DNA of 64,000 nucleotides from Manduca sexta (Eukaryota > Arthropoda > Insecta > Lepidoptera > Sphingidae). Shown here one piece after another: positions 10,926 through 22,934 of the stretch (its first letter is position 1; every line of letters starts with the position of its first letter). The stretch covers positions 3,770,913 to 3,834,912 of the forward strand of contig NC_051131.1 of the NCBI RefSeq assembly GCF_014839805.1, written 5' to 3'. The position numbers and the translations under genes were made by a program. Below the pieces are notes generated by a model. That model was not told where the DNA came from. It saw nothing but the letters and a program-made list of their open reading frames with translations, and made no database searches.

Positions 10926-12524
10926 AACAAGTTGAAATGTTCTTTGAAAAATATATATACCACCTGACGCTTGTTTAAACGAAAACATCAGATGTCGAAT
11001 GTATTTATGTAGAAGCAATTACGTCGTTTACGTAACTGGAGAGAACGCGACCCTTGTCAAGAGCGTCTTGTTATTATTTGAGCTGGATAAAAGGTCCTAA
11101 TAACCTTTTGTCTTCGAGTCCTACACTCCACAATTCTATAATATCCACTGAGCCCGAAGATCTAAGACGTACAATACAATTTGGCGAGTTGTCTGTAGCA
11201 GATAGTTGAAAGACGTACGTAAATTAATTGTTCTTTAACTGACGCTTGCTTTTCGTTTACGATGTATTTGATCTTTAATTAATATAGAGTACCCTACATA
11301 ATTTGACATTATATTTCATTTAGATGTAACTTAACTTTCTTTCTAAATTTCCCCATACATCTTAATACATATATTGACGTGTTTATTACTCATACATATC
11401 TTTTCTAAGCAGTCCGATTTTTTTTATTTGCTTGTCACAATATAAAATCCTGCGTACAAATACAACGAAGGGTGTCAAACATTTAACATTTGCGTGGACC
11501 TGTATCTACACACAATACATTATAAAATCCTACATGCAAATACAACAAATAGTGTCGGTTTGGTTGAATCATAATGGAATTTAACCAAGAACTATATTCT
11601 CAAGTCACGCCTTATGTAAGCGGAACGCATGGGCCCATCTTGGAACGGCAACAGAAATTACTAACTTATTGACTAACAATGTAATTGTGTATTTAAAAGT
11701 GAAAGCTGTAATGTAAAACAAGTTTACGTCTGCGTAGCGCATGCCTTTATAGTATTTTGTAAGTACGAGAGGCATATTTTTGCAATACGCACGACACACG
11801 TACTTCCTGGTTGTATTGTAATGTATTAGAAACGATGTTGGGTAAAAATACTCGAGATCCTTCCATGAATCGTGGAAATTTGAAAAATTACTATTAAATG
11901 TAACTATCCGTCATTTCTTCTTTGTAATGACACACACAAGGCTGCAAAGTCTTTTCGAAACGTCGGGAGAAAATAATAATATAAAAACCGCGGAAAAAAT
12001 CCGTTACGTACTTTTATTTTCAATGTTCAACATTCGCGTAAACATAAGAAATCAAATTCATCAATAGTTTGTATTTATGATATATAACATACGTATGTCA
12101 ACTGTTCTTTCTTATTATGCAGTTCTTATTACCTCCGTTACTTAATAACATTTTAGTACCCTCAAAAATGGAGTTATGAGGAAGCGACAACTATTTTGAT
12201 AAATTAGTTGCATGTCATTATGTAAAGTATTGTCGCTGGGTAATATAAAGTTAGAAATTTTAAGTGGGCTATTGTATATGTATAATTACATTTTATCGGA
12301 TGTCCGGCTCAAAATCTGTGGCAGGCCGCATCCGGGCCGCGGGCTCGGGGTTACCCATATATGATATAGTCATTGGCAGTTACCATATTTAAGTTGTTTA
12401 CTTTCACTCCTGACAAACTTATTTTAGTGTAATTATTTAAAATATTCATCGTCCAGCCAATGGTATTTGTAACCCATATTATACAAATAAAACGACGAGA
12501 CGAATGTCCGCAGGTTCAAATCCC

Positions 12525-12555
<31 letters not shown>

Positions 12556-12737
12556 CTACTGCGGATTGGTCTTCACAGACAGACACAGACAGACTTCACG
12601 CACCCTTCAAATTCCTATAGAGAATTTTCTCGGGTATGCAGGTTTCCTCACGATGTTTTCCTTCACCGTTAAAGTAAGCGATAATTCGCAAAGAATACAC
12701 ACATAACTTTTTAGAAAAGTCAGAGTTGTGTGCCCTT
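12525..12737. other. Palindrome spacer (213 bp)
   Basis: This is unique sequence between the arms. It holds (AT)n at 12525-12552 and most of a minus-strand SINE. The arms begin inside the SINE head: the same head motif, CGCAGGTTCAAATCCC, closes both arms facing inward. Confidence 0.9.
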
Positions 12738-12771
12738 GGGATTTGAACCTGCGGACATTCGTCTCGTCGTT
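12553..12771 (-). mobile_element. tRNA-derived SINE at the palindrome centre
   Basis: On the minus strand it runs from CGAGACGAATGTCCG through the B box GGTTCAAATCCC and the body (GGTGAAGGAAAACATCGTGA) to CAATCCGCAGTAGC. It matches 52745-52945 of the complete copy, with 5' and 3' truncation. It spans the right arm's inner edge. Confidence 0.75.
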
Positions 12772-13251
12772 TTATTTGTATAATATGGGTTACAAATACC
12801 ATTGGCTGGACGATGAATATTTTAAATAATTACACTAAAATAAGTTTGTCAGGAGTGAAAGTAAACAACTTAAATATGGTAACTGCCAATGACTATATCA
12901 TATATGGGTAACCCCGAGCCCGCGGCCCGGATGCGGCCTGCCACAGATTTTGAGCCGGACATCCGATAAAATGTAATTATACATATACAATAGCCCACTT
13001 AAAATTTCTAACTTTATATTACCCAGCGACAATACTTTACATAATGACATGCAACTAATTTATCAAAATAGTTGTCGCTTCCTCATAACTCCATTTTTGA
13101 GGGTACTAAAATGTTATTAAGTAACGGAGGTAATAAGAACTGCATAATAAGAAAGAACAGTTGACATACGTATGTTATATATCATAAATACAAACTATTG
13201 ATGAATTTGATTTCTTATGTTTACGCGAATGTTGAACATTGAAAATAAAAG

Positions 13252-13340
13252 TACGTAACGGATTTTTTCCGCGGTTTTTATATTATTATTTTCTCCCGAC
13301 GTTTCGAAAAGACTTTGCAGCCTTGTGTGTGTCATTACAA
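13252..13340 (+). repeat. Dispersed 'CCCGACGTTTCGAAGACTTTGCAGCC' repeat
   Basis: The core CGACGTTTCGAAAAGACTTT is followed by GCAGCC. Related copies lie at 22935-23050 and 53360-53440, and a mirror copy at about 11922-12010. It looks like a non-LTR retrotransposon 3' piece; the clade is unknown. Confidence 0.45.
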
Positions 13341-14336
13341 AGAAGAAATGACGGATAGTTACATTTAATAGTAATTTTTCAAATTTCCACGATTCATGGA
13401 AGGATCTCGAGTATTTTTACCCAACATCGTTTCTAATACATTACAATACAACCAGGAAGTACGTGTGTCGTGCGTATTGCAAAAATATGCCTCTCGTACT
13501 TACAAAATACTATAAAGGCATGCGCTACGCAGACGTAAACTTGTTTTACATTACAGCTTTCACTTTTAAATACACAATTACATTGTTAGTCAATAAGTTA
13601 GTAATTTCTGTTGCCGTTCCAAGATGGGCCCATGCGTTCCGCTTACATAAGGCGTGACTTGAGAATATAGTTCTTGGTTAAATTCCATTATGATTCAACC
13701 AAACCGACACTATTTGTTGTATTTGCATGTAGGATTTTATAATGTATTGTGTGTAGATACAGGTCCACGCAAATGTTAAATGTTTGACACCCTTCGTTGT
13801 ATTTGTACGCAGGATTTTATATTGTGACAAGCAAATAAAAAAAATCGGACTGCTTAGAAAAGATATGTATGAGTAATAAACACGTCAATATATGTATTAA
13901 GATGTATGGGGAAATTTAGAAAGAAAGTTAAGTTACATCTAAATGAAATATAATGTCAAATTATGTAGGGTACTCTATATTAATTAAAGATCAAATACAT
14001 CGTAAACGAAAAGCAAGCGTCAGTTAAAGAACAATTAATTTACGTACGTCTTTCAACTATCTGCTACAGACAACTCGCCAAATTGTATTGTACGTCTTAG
14101 ATCTTCGGGCTCAGTGGATATTATAGAATTGTGGAGTGTAGGACTCGAAGACAAAAGGTTATTAGGACCTTTTATCCAGCTCAAATAATAACAAGACGCT
14201 CTTGACAAGGGTCGCGTTCTCTCCAGTTACGTAAACGACGTAATTGCTTCTACATAAATACATTCGACATCTGATGTTTTCGTTTAAACAAGCGTCAGGT
14301 GGTATATATATTTTTCAAAGAACATTTCAACTTGTT

Positions 14337-14632
14337 TCTTACAGCACTGGTGGTAGGTTTGATGTGAGAGTCCGCGTGGGTAGGTACCACCATGTCTAAT
14401 TCTGATGCCAAGCAAAAGTGTGGCACTGTTTTCCGGTTTAAAGGACATTGTGGCCAGTGTAAATACTGGACATAAGAGCTAAAAATCTCATCTCAGGATG
14501 GCGAGCGTAGTGGAATACTAAACAATACTTTGTAATTGAAGATGTTAGATGGTGATTTTACTTTTTATGGGCGGTCGTGTCGCTTCCCATCGGGCGAACG
14601 GCAAGCTCGTCCCGTCATGCAAAGCAGAAAAC
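14337..14632 (+). mobile_element. LINE 3' region fragment in the right arm
   Basis: Mirror copy of 10630-10925, differing by one A in an A-run near 14480. Confidence 0.45.
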
Positions 14633-15062
14633 TGTGATAATAGATAGTGATGTTTAAATTATTACCGATTAAAATAACTTAAATAGACTTAGTTGGGTTA
14701 GATTTGAAAGTTGTTTGTACAACGAAATCATTGTCTCTATTAGATTTTTACCAGTCAGCCAATAAACAAATGATAAACATAGTCATCATGAGAAAGTAAA
14801 AGTATCAGTCGTTAACCCAAGCAACCTTTGCCCTGCACAGTAACTAGAAATAACGAGGTTTCACAAATACAGTACGGTAAAATGAACCTTATCGCCACTA
14901 CAGAAATGAACAAAAATTTTATTTGTTAAGTAATTTTAGTCCTGATTTTGCTCACCGTCAGAAATGAAATTAAAGCGGCGCGTGAAGAATTTGGCGCAGA
15001 CGTGACGAGCCTACACCGAGACCTCCGAAACATTTGTTCTCTAATACAATCCATACTTATAT

Positions 15063-15594
15063 TCCATGCATACTTATATTAAAGATGCGAAAGTGACTCT
15101 GTCTGTTTGTCTTATACGCTTTCGCAGCTCAACCTGTGCACCGTTTTTGGTGAATTTTCATATTAAGATAGTTGTTTTTTTGGGGAGCCACCGTGGTTAT
15201 CTCTGGGGATCCCTTGCGAACGGTGTACAGGCGATCCCGCGGCTTAGTAACTACGGCAGTCCCTAGGGGAATAGGGAAGGGATAGCTGGAAAAAAAGGGT
15301 GTGGGGAGGAAAAGGAACTATATTAGGAGGGGCGGAGGGGAGAAGGAAGGAAGATGTTCGCGAGTCATTATAGATCTTAATGTGAATTTGGCAACCAAGA
15401 GGCAGACACACTTAACTTTGCCACGACAAATGTCCTATTTGGTGTGGAGACCGAGCACATAAGAATTGCCAAGGGGAGGCGTATGAAGATAATTTGAGTC
15501 TCTAGGAAGGATAAGGCTATTTATTCCGGGAATATATCGGACTTTTATCCCGGAAAAACTTTATCCCGCGTGCGGAGCCGCAAGCAAAAGCTAG
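15063..15594 (+). mobile_element. Helitron-like element in the right palindrome arm
   Basis: Mirror copy of 9668-10199, ending GCAAAAGCTAG at 15594 before a T. Confidence 0.6.
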
Positions 15595-16549
15595 TAATAC
15601 ATAAAATATAATAGGGCTATGAAACTCTCGACTACAATCCGGATTCCGGATGACTACATCAGAAGACTCATCGTCGGATATGAATAATTTAGTAATGTGA
15701 AGACCACACTTTGCGGGACACGGATTTAAGGAAGTATCTGAATTATTAATGAATGTGGGGTGGACAACGCCCTTGATACACCTTATTAGTTAAATTTTGA
15801 ACGAATGTCGCTCTTATTACGTGACCATGTGAGCTAGAATCCTGTAATAAGGATTTAAATGGGCTTCTGCATATTACGGGAATTCTTTGTGCACATCTGG
15901 TTGTGAGACATTTTGGGTAGGCGCGGGCTATAAAGCCAATATTATACGGAAACAATTACGATTATAGGTTCAGTGTTCTATTTATTAGCTTTTTATTGTG
16001 AAACGTGATGAGGGACTTCTGGTTTCTCATACTGATTATTATGATTTAAAAAAACTTGTAAAATGTCTTCGATATTTTCTGTCCTTTCATTTTTTATTTT
16101 ATTTAAATCAATAAAAATACCAGATTTATAAATTATTATTAAAATAACAAAATAGCATTTATTAAAACATAATGATAATTAGTTTATGTCAATTATTATC
16201 AAAGTTATTAACTTTAGCATTAAGTATCAGTTTATTAAATATTCCAGTTAATACGTAAAAGCGTGTGAACCAGTGTGTCCGTATATTTGTTACTTACTGA
16301 ATATTTATTTTTATTTATGGCTGTAATGACCAGCTACATCAAATTATGATAATAAATATCAGATATAATTTTTCAAGCATTTGGTAAATGTCCTTCGCAG
16401 TTGTCAGTGTCCTTCACAATAGCATACTTGGATGAGAATAAAAACTAAAAACATTTAAAATCTTTCCTATTTCATGAATCTAGCTATATCTTATAATATT
16501 ACAAATGTGAAAGTTCATAAAGAGGTTTGTATACTTGTTATATTTATTA

Positions 16550-16755
16550 CTAGCCTTTGATCGCGGTTTCGCTTGCATGAAAGAATTTTGCAGTATAAAA
16601 GTCCCGCTATATATTTTTAAGAGATAAAAAATAGCTCATGTCCTTCTCAGTGTCTAAAACTGTCTCTACACCAAACATTGAAGCCGTTGGGTAGATATTG
16701 AGTTTGTCGCGTTTAGACAGACAGACGCGGCTGAGACTTTCTTTTATAATATGGA
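16550..16755 (-). mobile_element. Short Helitron-like element, 206 bp
   Basis: On the minus strand it starts TCCATATTATAAAAGAAAG after an A and ends CGATCAAAGGCTAG before a T. It lies 33 bases outside the palindrome's right edge. Confidence 0.55.
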
Positions 16756-17207
16756 TGAAAATGCCTAAGTCTTAGAATAAATTAGGATAAAATTTAAAAC
16801 ACAAGTAAACCAAATTCTGAGAGTTAACATTTATAGGAATTTATATTACGAGGAGCGAAATATACCTTTTATTTCGGTATAGGAAACTCACGCAAGCAGA
16901 GTCGCGGACAAAACTGAGTATGGAATTATTAGTGTCATATATTGCGTAACATTGACGTACGCACAATAACTATGTCGGTAACGGAAGCGTGCAAACTTCT
17001 GCGTGATTTTGCCATTTTATACATGTATAATGTATATGTGTACATATATTTACAAATTTATATAATACGTAGGACGTAATATAATGCAAGTGCATTTTAT
17101 ATTCATTGCATGTTACATAATTCCTCTACTTCTATTCACTTAGTTAATGAAGAAAACGTAAGTAAGTACGCGATGTTAACTGCGCCCTGCACCGTCATTG
17201 TTGCTAA

Positions 17208-17275
17208 TCTATACTAATTTTATAAAGCGAAGAGTTTGTTTGTTTGAACGCGCTAATCTCAGCAACTACTAAATA
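17208..17275 (+). mobile_element. Helitron 5' end fragment
   Basis: It starts TCTATACTAATTTTATAAAG after an A and continues GAACGCGCTAATCTCAGCAA, like the 5' end of 2202-3217. No 3' end is nearby. Confidence 0.6.
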
Positions 17276-17451
17276 TATATTTTTTCACTAATGGGAAGGT
17301 ACATTACTTCTCAGTGCTATTGGCGACATTTTATTCCGAAAAAATATTTATCCCTTTTTTTGTATATTTTATTCTAATTTCTAATACTACTTGCACTTTC
17401 GATTTGAAGTGTTTTATTATTATAAAAGTATCTTAGGGTTAGTGTACAGTC

Positions 17452-17947
17452 AGTTACAAAAGTAGCTTAATAGGGGCCACGATGGAGGTCGTCGGCGGGC
17501 AGCAGGGGGCTGTCCGCCTTAGTGCATTTTTGTGCGTCTTTGCACAATTTTCGGCAGACCCCCGGGATGGACGGCAGTGTGCAGTTGGCCTCATGCTGCC
17601 GTAGACGCCGAGGGCGTCCTTCGGTGCGCGGGGGCCCCTGAGCCCCTCCCCCTACAGGAGACGGACCGCACTAGGCGGCACCGCACAGGGGCGGAAGCTC
17701 GTAGTCGTCCCTAATGCGCCGAAGAGGGCCACCGCGGAGTTTTAGTTGGTATGCCGTGCGTTGTATATAGGTTAGGGACTCGGCCCGGCGGTCGCCTGAA
17801 GGTCGACATCAAATCCGGGCGGCGCAATGCCGGGTCGTAAGGCACGGTGACCCCAACATAACCGCTCAGTCGCCCCCCACGAAGGCTGAGCGGTAGTCAT
17901 AAGACACATTCTCCGCGAAAACAAAAAAAAAAGTTACAAAAGTAGCT
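17452..17947 (+). mobile_element. GC-rich retroposon with 16 bp target duplication
   Basis: The insert (17468-17931, about 464 bp) is flanked by AGTTACAAAAGTAGCT at 17452-17467 and 17932-17947 and ends in an A-rich tail, so it arose by target-primed reverse transcription. Its body is far richer in GC than its surroundings and rich in CpG. A 60-codon frame at 17532-17714 has no recognisable domain. It could be a 5'-truncated GC-rich LINE or a SINE; I cannot place the family. Confidence 0.8.
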
Positions 17948-18447
17948 GACCAAGTCAACATTTTAAATCACCTTTAAACTTTTGTGTCCTACCATCACAT
18001 ATCGTTTTTTCTTCACTAAAATAAATTTCACAGGGTTAACTACATTTTAGATAATTAACAAATAGTATTTGATTGCAGTTTTCTATTTGGTTAGCTAATT
18101 TTTGTGGCTGAATGTACCTACCTATACAGGAGTGAAAGTGTTTTGTTCTTTATTAAGAAAATATATAGATTGTTAGAATATATTAAGTTCTCTATGAAAT
18201 GGCATTTCCTTGCATAATTAATAATTAGAATTATCATATTACAGAAAGTAATACTGAAACCGCTTTATTAGTGCCAAAATTTTTACCGCTCCATTAACAA
18301 AGAATACTCGAATAACGTCTCACAATATTCCAATACACTGTATTGTCTCTATCGGCTTAATTAATTTCCTATATTAAACATCTATTCTACACACATTATT
18401 AGCTTGTTATTGTTGCTAAATATTTCATGTACTCACCAAGTTTATAT

Positions 18448-18614
18448 AATAATAAAAGTCCCACTATATATATTCCCGGGATAGTAAGTGCTATGTAATT
18501 CCCAGGAGTCCAAAATATATCCATACCCAATTTCACCGAAATCTATTCGGTAGTTTTTGAATTTATTCTGTTCAAACGGGCAGACGGATGTGACGGGGGA
18601 CTATGTTTTAAAAT
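18448..18614 (-). mobile_element. Truncated Helitron fragment
   Basis: AAAAGTCCCACTATATATAT, TTCCCGGGATAG and CAGACGGATGTGACGGGG are interior motifs of the Helitron family next to it. Confidence 0.5.
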
Positions 18615-18617
18615 ATA

Positions 18618-18917
18618 CTAGCTTTTGCTCGCAGGTTCGCCCGCGTGAAGTAGTTTTCCGGGATAAAAGTCCCACTATATATGTTCCCGGGATAGTAGCC
18701 TATAATCTTCCCAGGGTCTTATACTATCTCCATACCAAATTTTGCTTTCTTTTACCACGTCTTATGTCACGTCCCGTTCCCGTGGGAACGAGATAAAAAG
18801 TATCCTATGTCCGTATCCTAGTTCTAAGCTACCTCTCCACCAATTTTCAACCAAATCGGTTCATCCGTTCTTGAGTTATAAATAGTCTAACACCACTTTC
18901 TTTTTTATATATATAGA
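18618..18917 (-). mobile_element. Helitron-like element, 300 bp
   Basis: On the minus strand it starts TCTATATATATAAAAAAGAA after an A and ends CGAGCAAAAGCTAG before a T. The interior has the usual TATATAGTGGGACTTTTATC block. It has no ORF. Confidence 0.65.
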
Positions 18918-18920
18918 TTC

Positions 18921-19218
18921 TCTAGAATTTTGTAAGAGGAACAATTCCGCCATACATGATTGTTGCATAACTTTAACCGTTTATGCAGCGCACACAATGG
19001 AAGCTCTCAAAAGGAATAACGTTTCCCTGTCTTTGCAACAATTGTTGATGTTGCGCTCTTATTGGTCATGGCGTGATTTTATTAAGGTTAATTATAAACC
19101 TTCCTCGATAAATTCGCTATTCAGCACTAAAGTTATTTGTCTTTTAGAACCTGTAGTTTCTGAGATTAGCACTTTCAAATCTACAAACATACTCTTTAGC
19201 TTTATATAATAGTATAGA
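18921..19218 (-). mobile_element. 3'-truncated Helitron of the 2202-3217 family
   Basis: The minus strand starts TCTATACTATTATATAAAGC at 19218 and contains GAGCTTCCATTGTGTGCGC and GCATAAACGGTTAAAG. It abuts the previous Helitron head to tail, with its 3' end missing. Confidence 0.6.
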
Positions 19219-19227
19219 TATAATAAT

Positions 19228-19455
19228 ACCTGCATTATATACCACTGTTAGACACGGCCCAACTCTACTATTGAGAAGCTTTGACATTCTTATGGAAAAT
19301 TCTCAGGTATGCTGGTTTCCTTAGGATGTTTTTTTCACCGTTAAAGCGAAAGATAATTGACAAAATATACACACGTAACTAAAAAAAATAAGTACCTTGA
19401 GTTTTGAACCTACGACGTTTGTCTCGGTGATCCGTTCCTAACTAAGCCATAGTAT
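19228..19455 (-). mobile_element. Degenerate tRNA-derived SINE
   Basis: On the plus strand AATTCTCAGGTATGCTGGTT, TTTTTCACCGTTAAAGCG and TTTTGAACCTACGACG are the reverse of the SINE at 52703-53049. It is diverged. Confidence 0.6.
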
Positions 19456-19736
19456 ACTATATTGACATATTTTTGGAATATCTAGAAAGTGCTGTTAAAG
19501 TAAATTTATCCTCAAAAGAAATTACATTAAAATTTAAGATATACAATATTAGAAATAATTATTATGCTGGTAATTCATAATTTAATAGTGTAGGTAAGAC
19601 TCTTCATTTCTTTAACAATATAAACGGTAACATTATCAAAATACCCACAAGTCAACTCACAAATTCAAAACAGCCAGGACCGAAATCGAACCTTCGATTT
19701 TTGAATAAATACTTTTAGTTTACATTTAAAACCATG

Positions 19737-20227
19737 TAGTCCATTGAAAAGTTACATTTGGGGTTGAGTTTTTTAGAGGACGCAATTTTATTTTTTTGAA
19801 GTGTGGGGGGTGTCAGTGTAAAGTTAAAACCAAGTTTGTGGGGTCGCCACCCTTGACCTTGACCTTATAAACACACGTTCTGATGACGTTGCAATGGACA
19901 TTGCTCAACATTGAATTTCTTAACATTTTCGCTTATAACTTTTTTATTTATAGTTCTACGACAAAAAGTTACTGAACAAAAGTTGTAGATAATTTAATTT
20001 GCATCAAAAAATGTCTATAATTTTTTTGTCAGATAAATAGTTTAAGAGATACGTCGTAAAAACCATTTCAACCCCTATTTTCAAGATGGCGGCCGTGGGA
20101 CAAGGGTGGCGACCCCACAAACTTGGTTTTAGCTTTACACTGACCCCCCCTACATTTCAAAAAAATAATATTGCGTCCTCTAAAAAACGCAAGGTAAGGC
20201 CTAAAAATGTAACATTTCAATGGACTA
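19737..20227. mobile_element. MITE with long terminal inverted repeats, TA-flanked
   Basis: GTCCATTGAAAAGTTACATT at 19739 is mirrored by AATGTAACATTTCAATGGAC ending at 20225. The inverted repeats run about 117-125 bp on each side (to 19855, and from 20101) with scattered mismatches. TA on both sides fits a Tc1/mariner-type TA duplication. The 245 bp interior is non-coding. Confidence 0.8.
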
Positions 20228-22655
20228 ATGTGGCTTTGATGATTGTCGGTATTTTGTTATACATTTGTGGTCATAAAAATGATTTTTTGACATAGTATTG
20301 CATGGTATAGGCGGTCGATGTTTCTTAAAACATCAGAACCCTTGTCTAGACTGCGTCGGCTTGCCTGTCAGACGATTAACCTACTTCGGATCCAAAGCTG
20401 GCAGAATTGCGTGTGCCGACATGTTCCGGCATACACGATTGTAACGAATCCATTCGGACTTCCGCGTTTATTTGGTTTCTTGTTTGTTTTGTCACGTAAA
20501 TGAAAAATGTTTTTGATTGAATTGTTGTCGAAAAATCTATGAAGTAGAATATGCATTCAGTTAGAAAGTTTATACTTTTTATTATTATTTCTGGATCGAT
20601 TTATAAAGGTGTACTTCAATTTTATTAACATGATTAATTAACATCTACTAAATACATCCCTATTAAAGATTATCAAAAAAATTACATTCTTAAATATTTT
20701 ATTGGGCATCTTAATGCATGTAGCAAAAGCTGAGGATGGCAGTTAGCATTCTTTGAACTAAATTTGTCGGAGGTTTCTTTTATATAGCGGTGCTAAACGG
20801 GATCGCAAGTGGTCATCTCTCGGAGTCAAACATGAACACGATATACGTTTAAATGATATAACCTTGTTAGGGAAAAATTATAAAAAAATAACGTTTTATT
20901 TTCTATAAGTAGGGTCTGTTGTTATTAGCATTAACTTTCTTTCAAATATATGCATCAAAGGTATTATGTATCTTAAAAAATATTTTAGTTTTGTGTCTGA
21001 AATAAATTTCAATTAAAACTTAGTAAGTTTAGTAAGGTAATTTTTATTTGTATTAGATTCTGGCCTTGGTTTAATACTAATGTAACTGTTACTTGAAATG
21101 TAGAGAATATTAATAACTTTTGAAATTTCACCTTTTTTGGGCAACCCATAGAATTCAGGAAAGAACAGTAATTTTTATAAAAAGGGTCAATATTTTTCTT
21201 AATATACACAATATCGGATGACATACACCACGTTTAACAAAGTCAAAGTATATTTTTATTTTCTGACTTATTATGTATTGTGCCTTCAAATCAAGGAATA
21301 TTAACAATTACAGTGTACTTAAATTTGTTTTTACATTTTACTCCCTTTCCTCGGAAAAGCTTTGGCATTCTATGATACATTTTCGAATTGTAACGACATT
21401 ACCTACCGAAGCACTTAGGGCGCAGCTCCAATGGAAACTGTCGGAATAAATCAATTAATTATCCAATTTTATTTCTATACTGTAGCCCGGATATGAATGG
21501 TGTGCACTCTCCCCTAAATGTTCGTCGGTAGCCCGTTTGAAACAGAGATTTACGCGAACGGTGTGGCGGCCAAAAACTAGTACTAGAAATAAAATTGGAA
21601 GAAGTGCTAAACTAGCGTCGCTTTGTACAAACAGTTTCTTTGGCTGTACGCCAGAAAAACGTTCAGTATATTAGCTTTGTCTTCCTCTGTTGAAATATAT
21701 AGTTTATCTAATCAGTACATCAGTTAAAACAGACGGTCTTTAATTTATTCTTTTCGATTATCGTTAATATTCCACTTTGAAGCATTATTACATATTATAT
21801 TTCTAGTAACTTTATGATGTTTTTAACACGTTATTTGAATTTTCTAATGTCAAATAAAAATTGCGGTTATTGATTTTATCATAACAATTACATTAGTTAT
21901 TAATTTATATGCTCCTTATTCCGACACTCAAAGGAATCATGGATTCGCTATTGAAGAGTAAATTCATAACAATAATATGAAAAATTGCTCTACTATTTCA
22001 TTGTAAGTTTAACAGTGTAAATATATAATTTGACCACGTCTTAGCGTCTTGGGTCAATGTTCTCGAACTACGGCTCCTTGTAAAAATGCAAGAGCACTGT
22101 CGAGAGAAGGCAGATATTATACTTTCATAGAACATCGAGGGAGTAAGACAGTCTACCAAATATTTTATCAGACAAGAACAAATCTTAACAAAGCTTTGTT
22201 GCATAAAATGTATTTGTTTGTTAAAAACGTAATTAATTTTAAAATTTATATTCTTTTTGTTGTAACTAGCATTATGAAAAAGTAGAATGTTTTTAATCCC
22301 TTCATTCATTAGCTAATAAAAAGACACCGATACGGTAAAATACATACAAAGAGCGAACAGGTTTGCATAAAATCTTTGTTTGATTAAAGTAAATCAAATA
22401 CGTTCTGATAGCTAATAATAAAATCTCCTCATTTTCCAGTTTTGTTTTATTTCGTTTGCAAAATATATTTTAATAAAGGACTAGCAAAGTTGTTTATTTG
22501 TGTTATATGAATCGATTTAACGCTGTATAAATATTTTTGTTTCATAGAGCATGTATTTCCATCCTTGCGTAGAGATTGCCATTACGCAGGCGATGAAATT
22601 ATGCCTAATCCTTACTGCATCTACTTGAAAAAGTATATGGCGCCTTCACATTCTA
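20228..22655. other. Non-coding stretch, nothing recognised
   Basis: AT-rich with short spurious frames. A small inverted motif (GTGTGCCGACATGTTCCGGCATACAC) lies near 20410-20435. No family was recognised. Confidence 0.5.
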
Positions 22656-22659
22656 TCTA

Positions 22660-22770
22660 TCTATCTAATCAGCCCGTATCCACCCACTGTTGAGTATAGG
22701 CCTCTTCTTTGTCACGCCACTCTTCTCTATCTTCTTGTTTCACATTGGAGGGATATAATTGCAGGGGAAT
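22660..22770. repeat. Degenerate retroposon fragment
   Basis: CACCCACTGTTGAGTATAGG and CCTCTTCTTTG are typical of a widespread lepidopteran LINE or SINE (usual form CCCACTGCTGGACATAGGCC). It is preceded by a short (CTAT)n run at 22654-22667. Confidence 0.4.
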
Positions 22771-22934
22771 GAAAAGTACATTAATTAATCTACAATTATT
22801 CAATTTGTATACCACTACTAAATATAGATACTGACGGGCCCAAATCTGTTATTGACTCAATAAACATATCTGGAATATGAACAGTTTACCACCGAATAAT
22901 TCCTTACATTTGTGTCAATGTTAGACATTGAAAT

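Larger units (their letters stand above)
8744..12524. repeat. Left arm of giant palindrome (3.78 kb)
   Basis: This arm is the reverse complement of 12738-16516; paired coordinates sum to 25262 over most of the length. The differences I found are single-base homopolymer length changes (for example A-runs of 6 vs 5 near 8887/16373 and 5 vs 4 near 9112/16148) and one C/T change near 10337/14925. The contents are mobile-element debris (Helitron 9668-10199, LINE tail 10630-10925) and AT-rich sequence. There is no credible gene; mirrored short ORFs are a by-product of the symmetry. Confidence 0.95.
12738..16516. repeat. Right arm of giant palindrome (3.78 kb)
   Basis: This is the mirror of 8744-12524. 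It carries the same Helitron (15063-15594, +) and LINE tail (14337-14632, +). One C-to-T difference turns a glutamine codon of an 84-codon left-arm frame into TAA near 14926, which suggests that frame is not maintained. Homology ends near 16516, next to a Helitron end at 16550. Confidence 0.95.

Noticed and set aside
9307..15955. Mirrored ORF pairs (for example 9307-9516/15746-15955, 11605-11799/13463-13657) as duplicated genes
   Set aside because: They are short, have no recognisable domains and are duplicated only because they sit in palindrome arms. One (10180-10434) is broken by a stop in its mirror copy.
17532..17714. 60-codon frame in the GC-rich insert as a gene
   Set aside because: GC-rich sequence has few stops by chance, and the frame has no domain and no conserved context.
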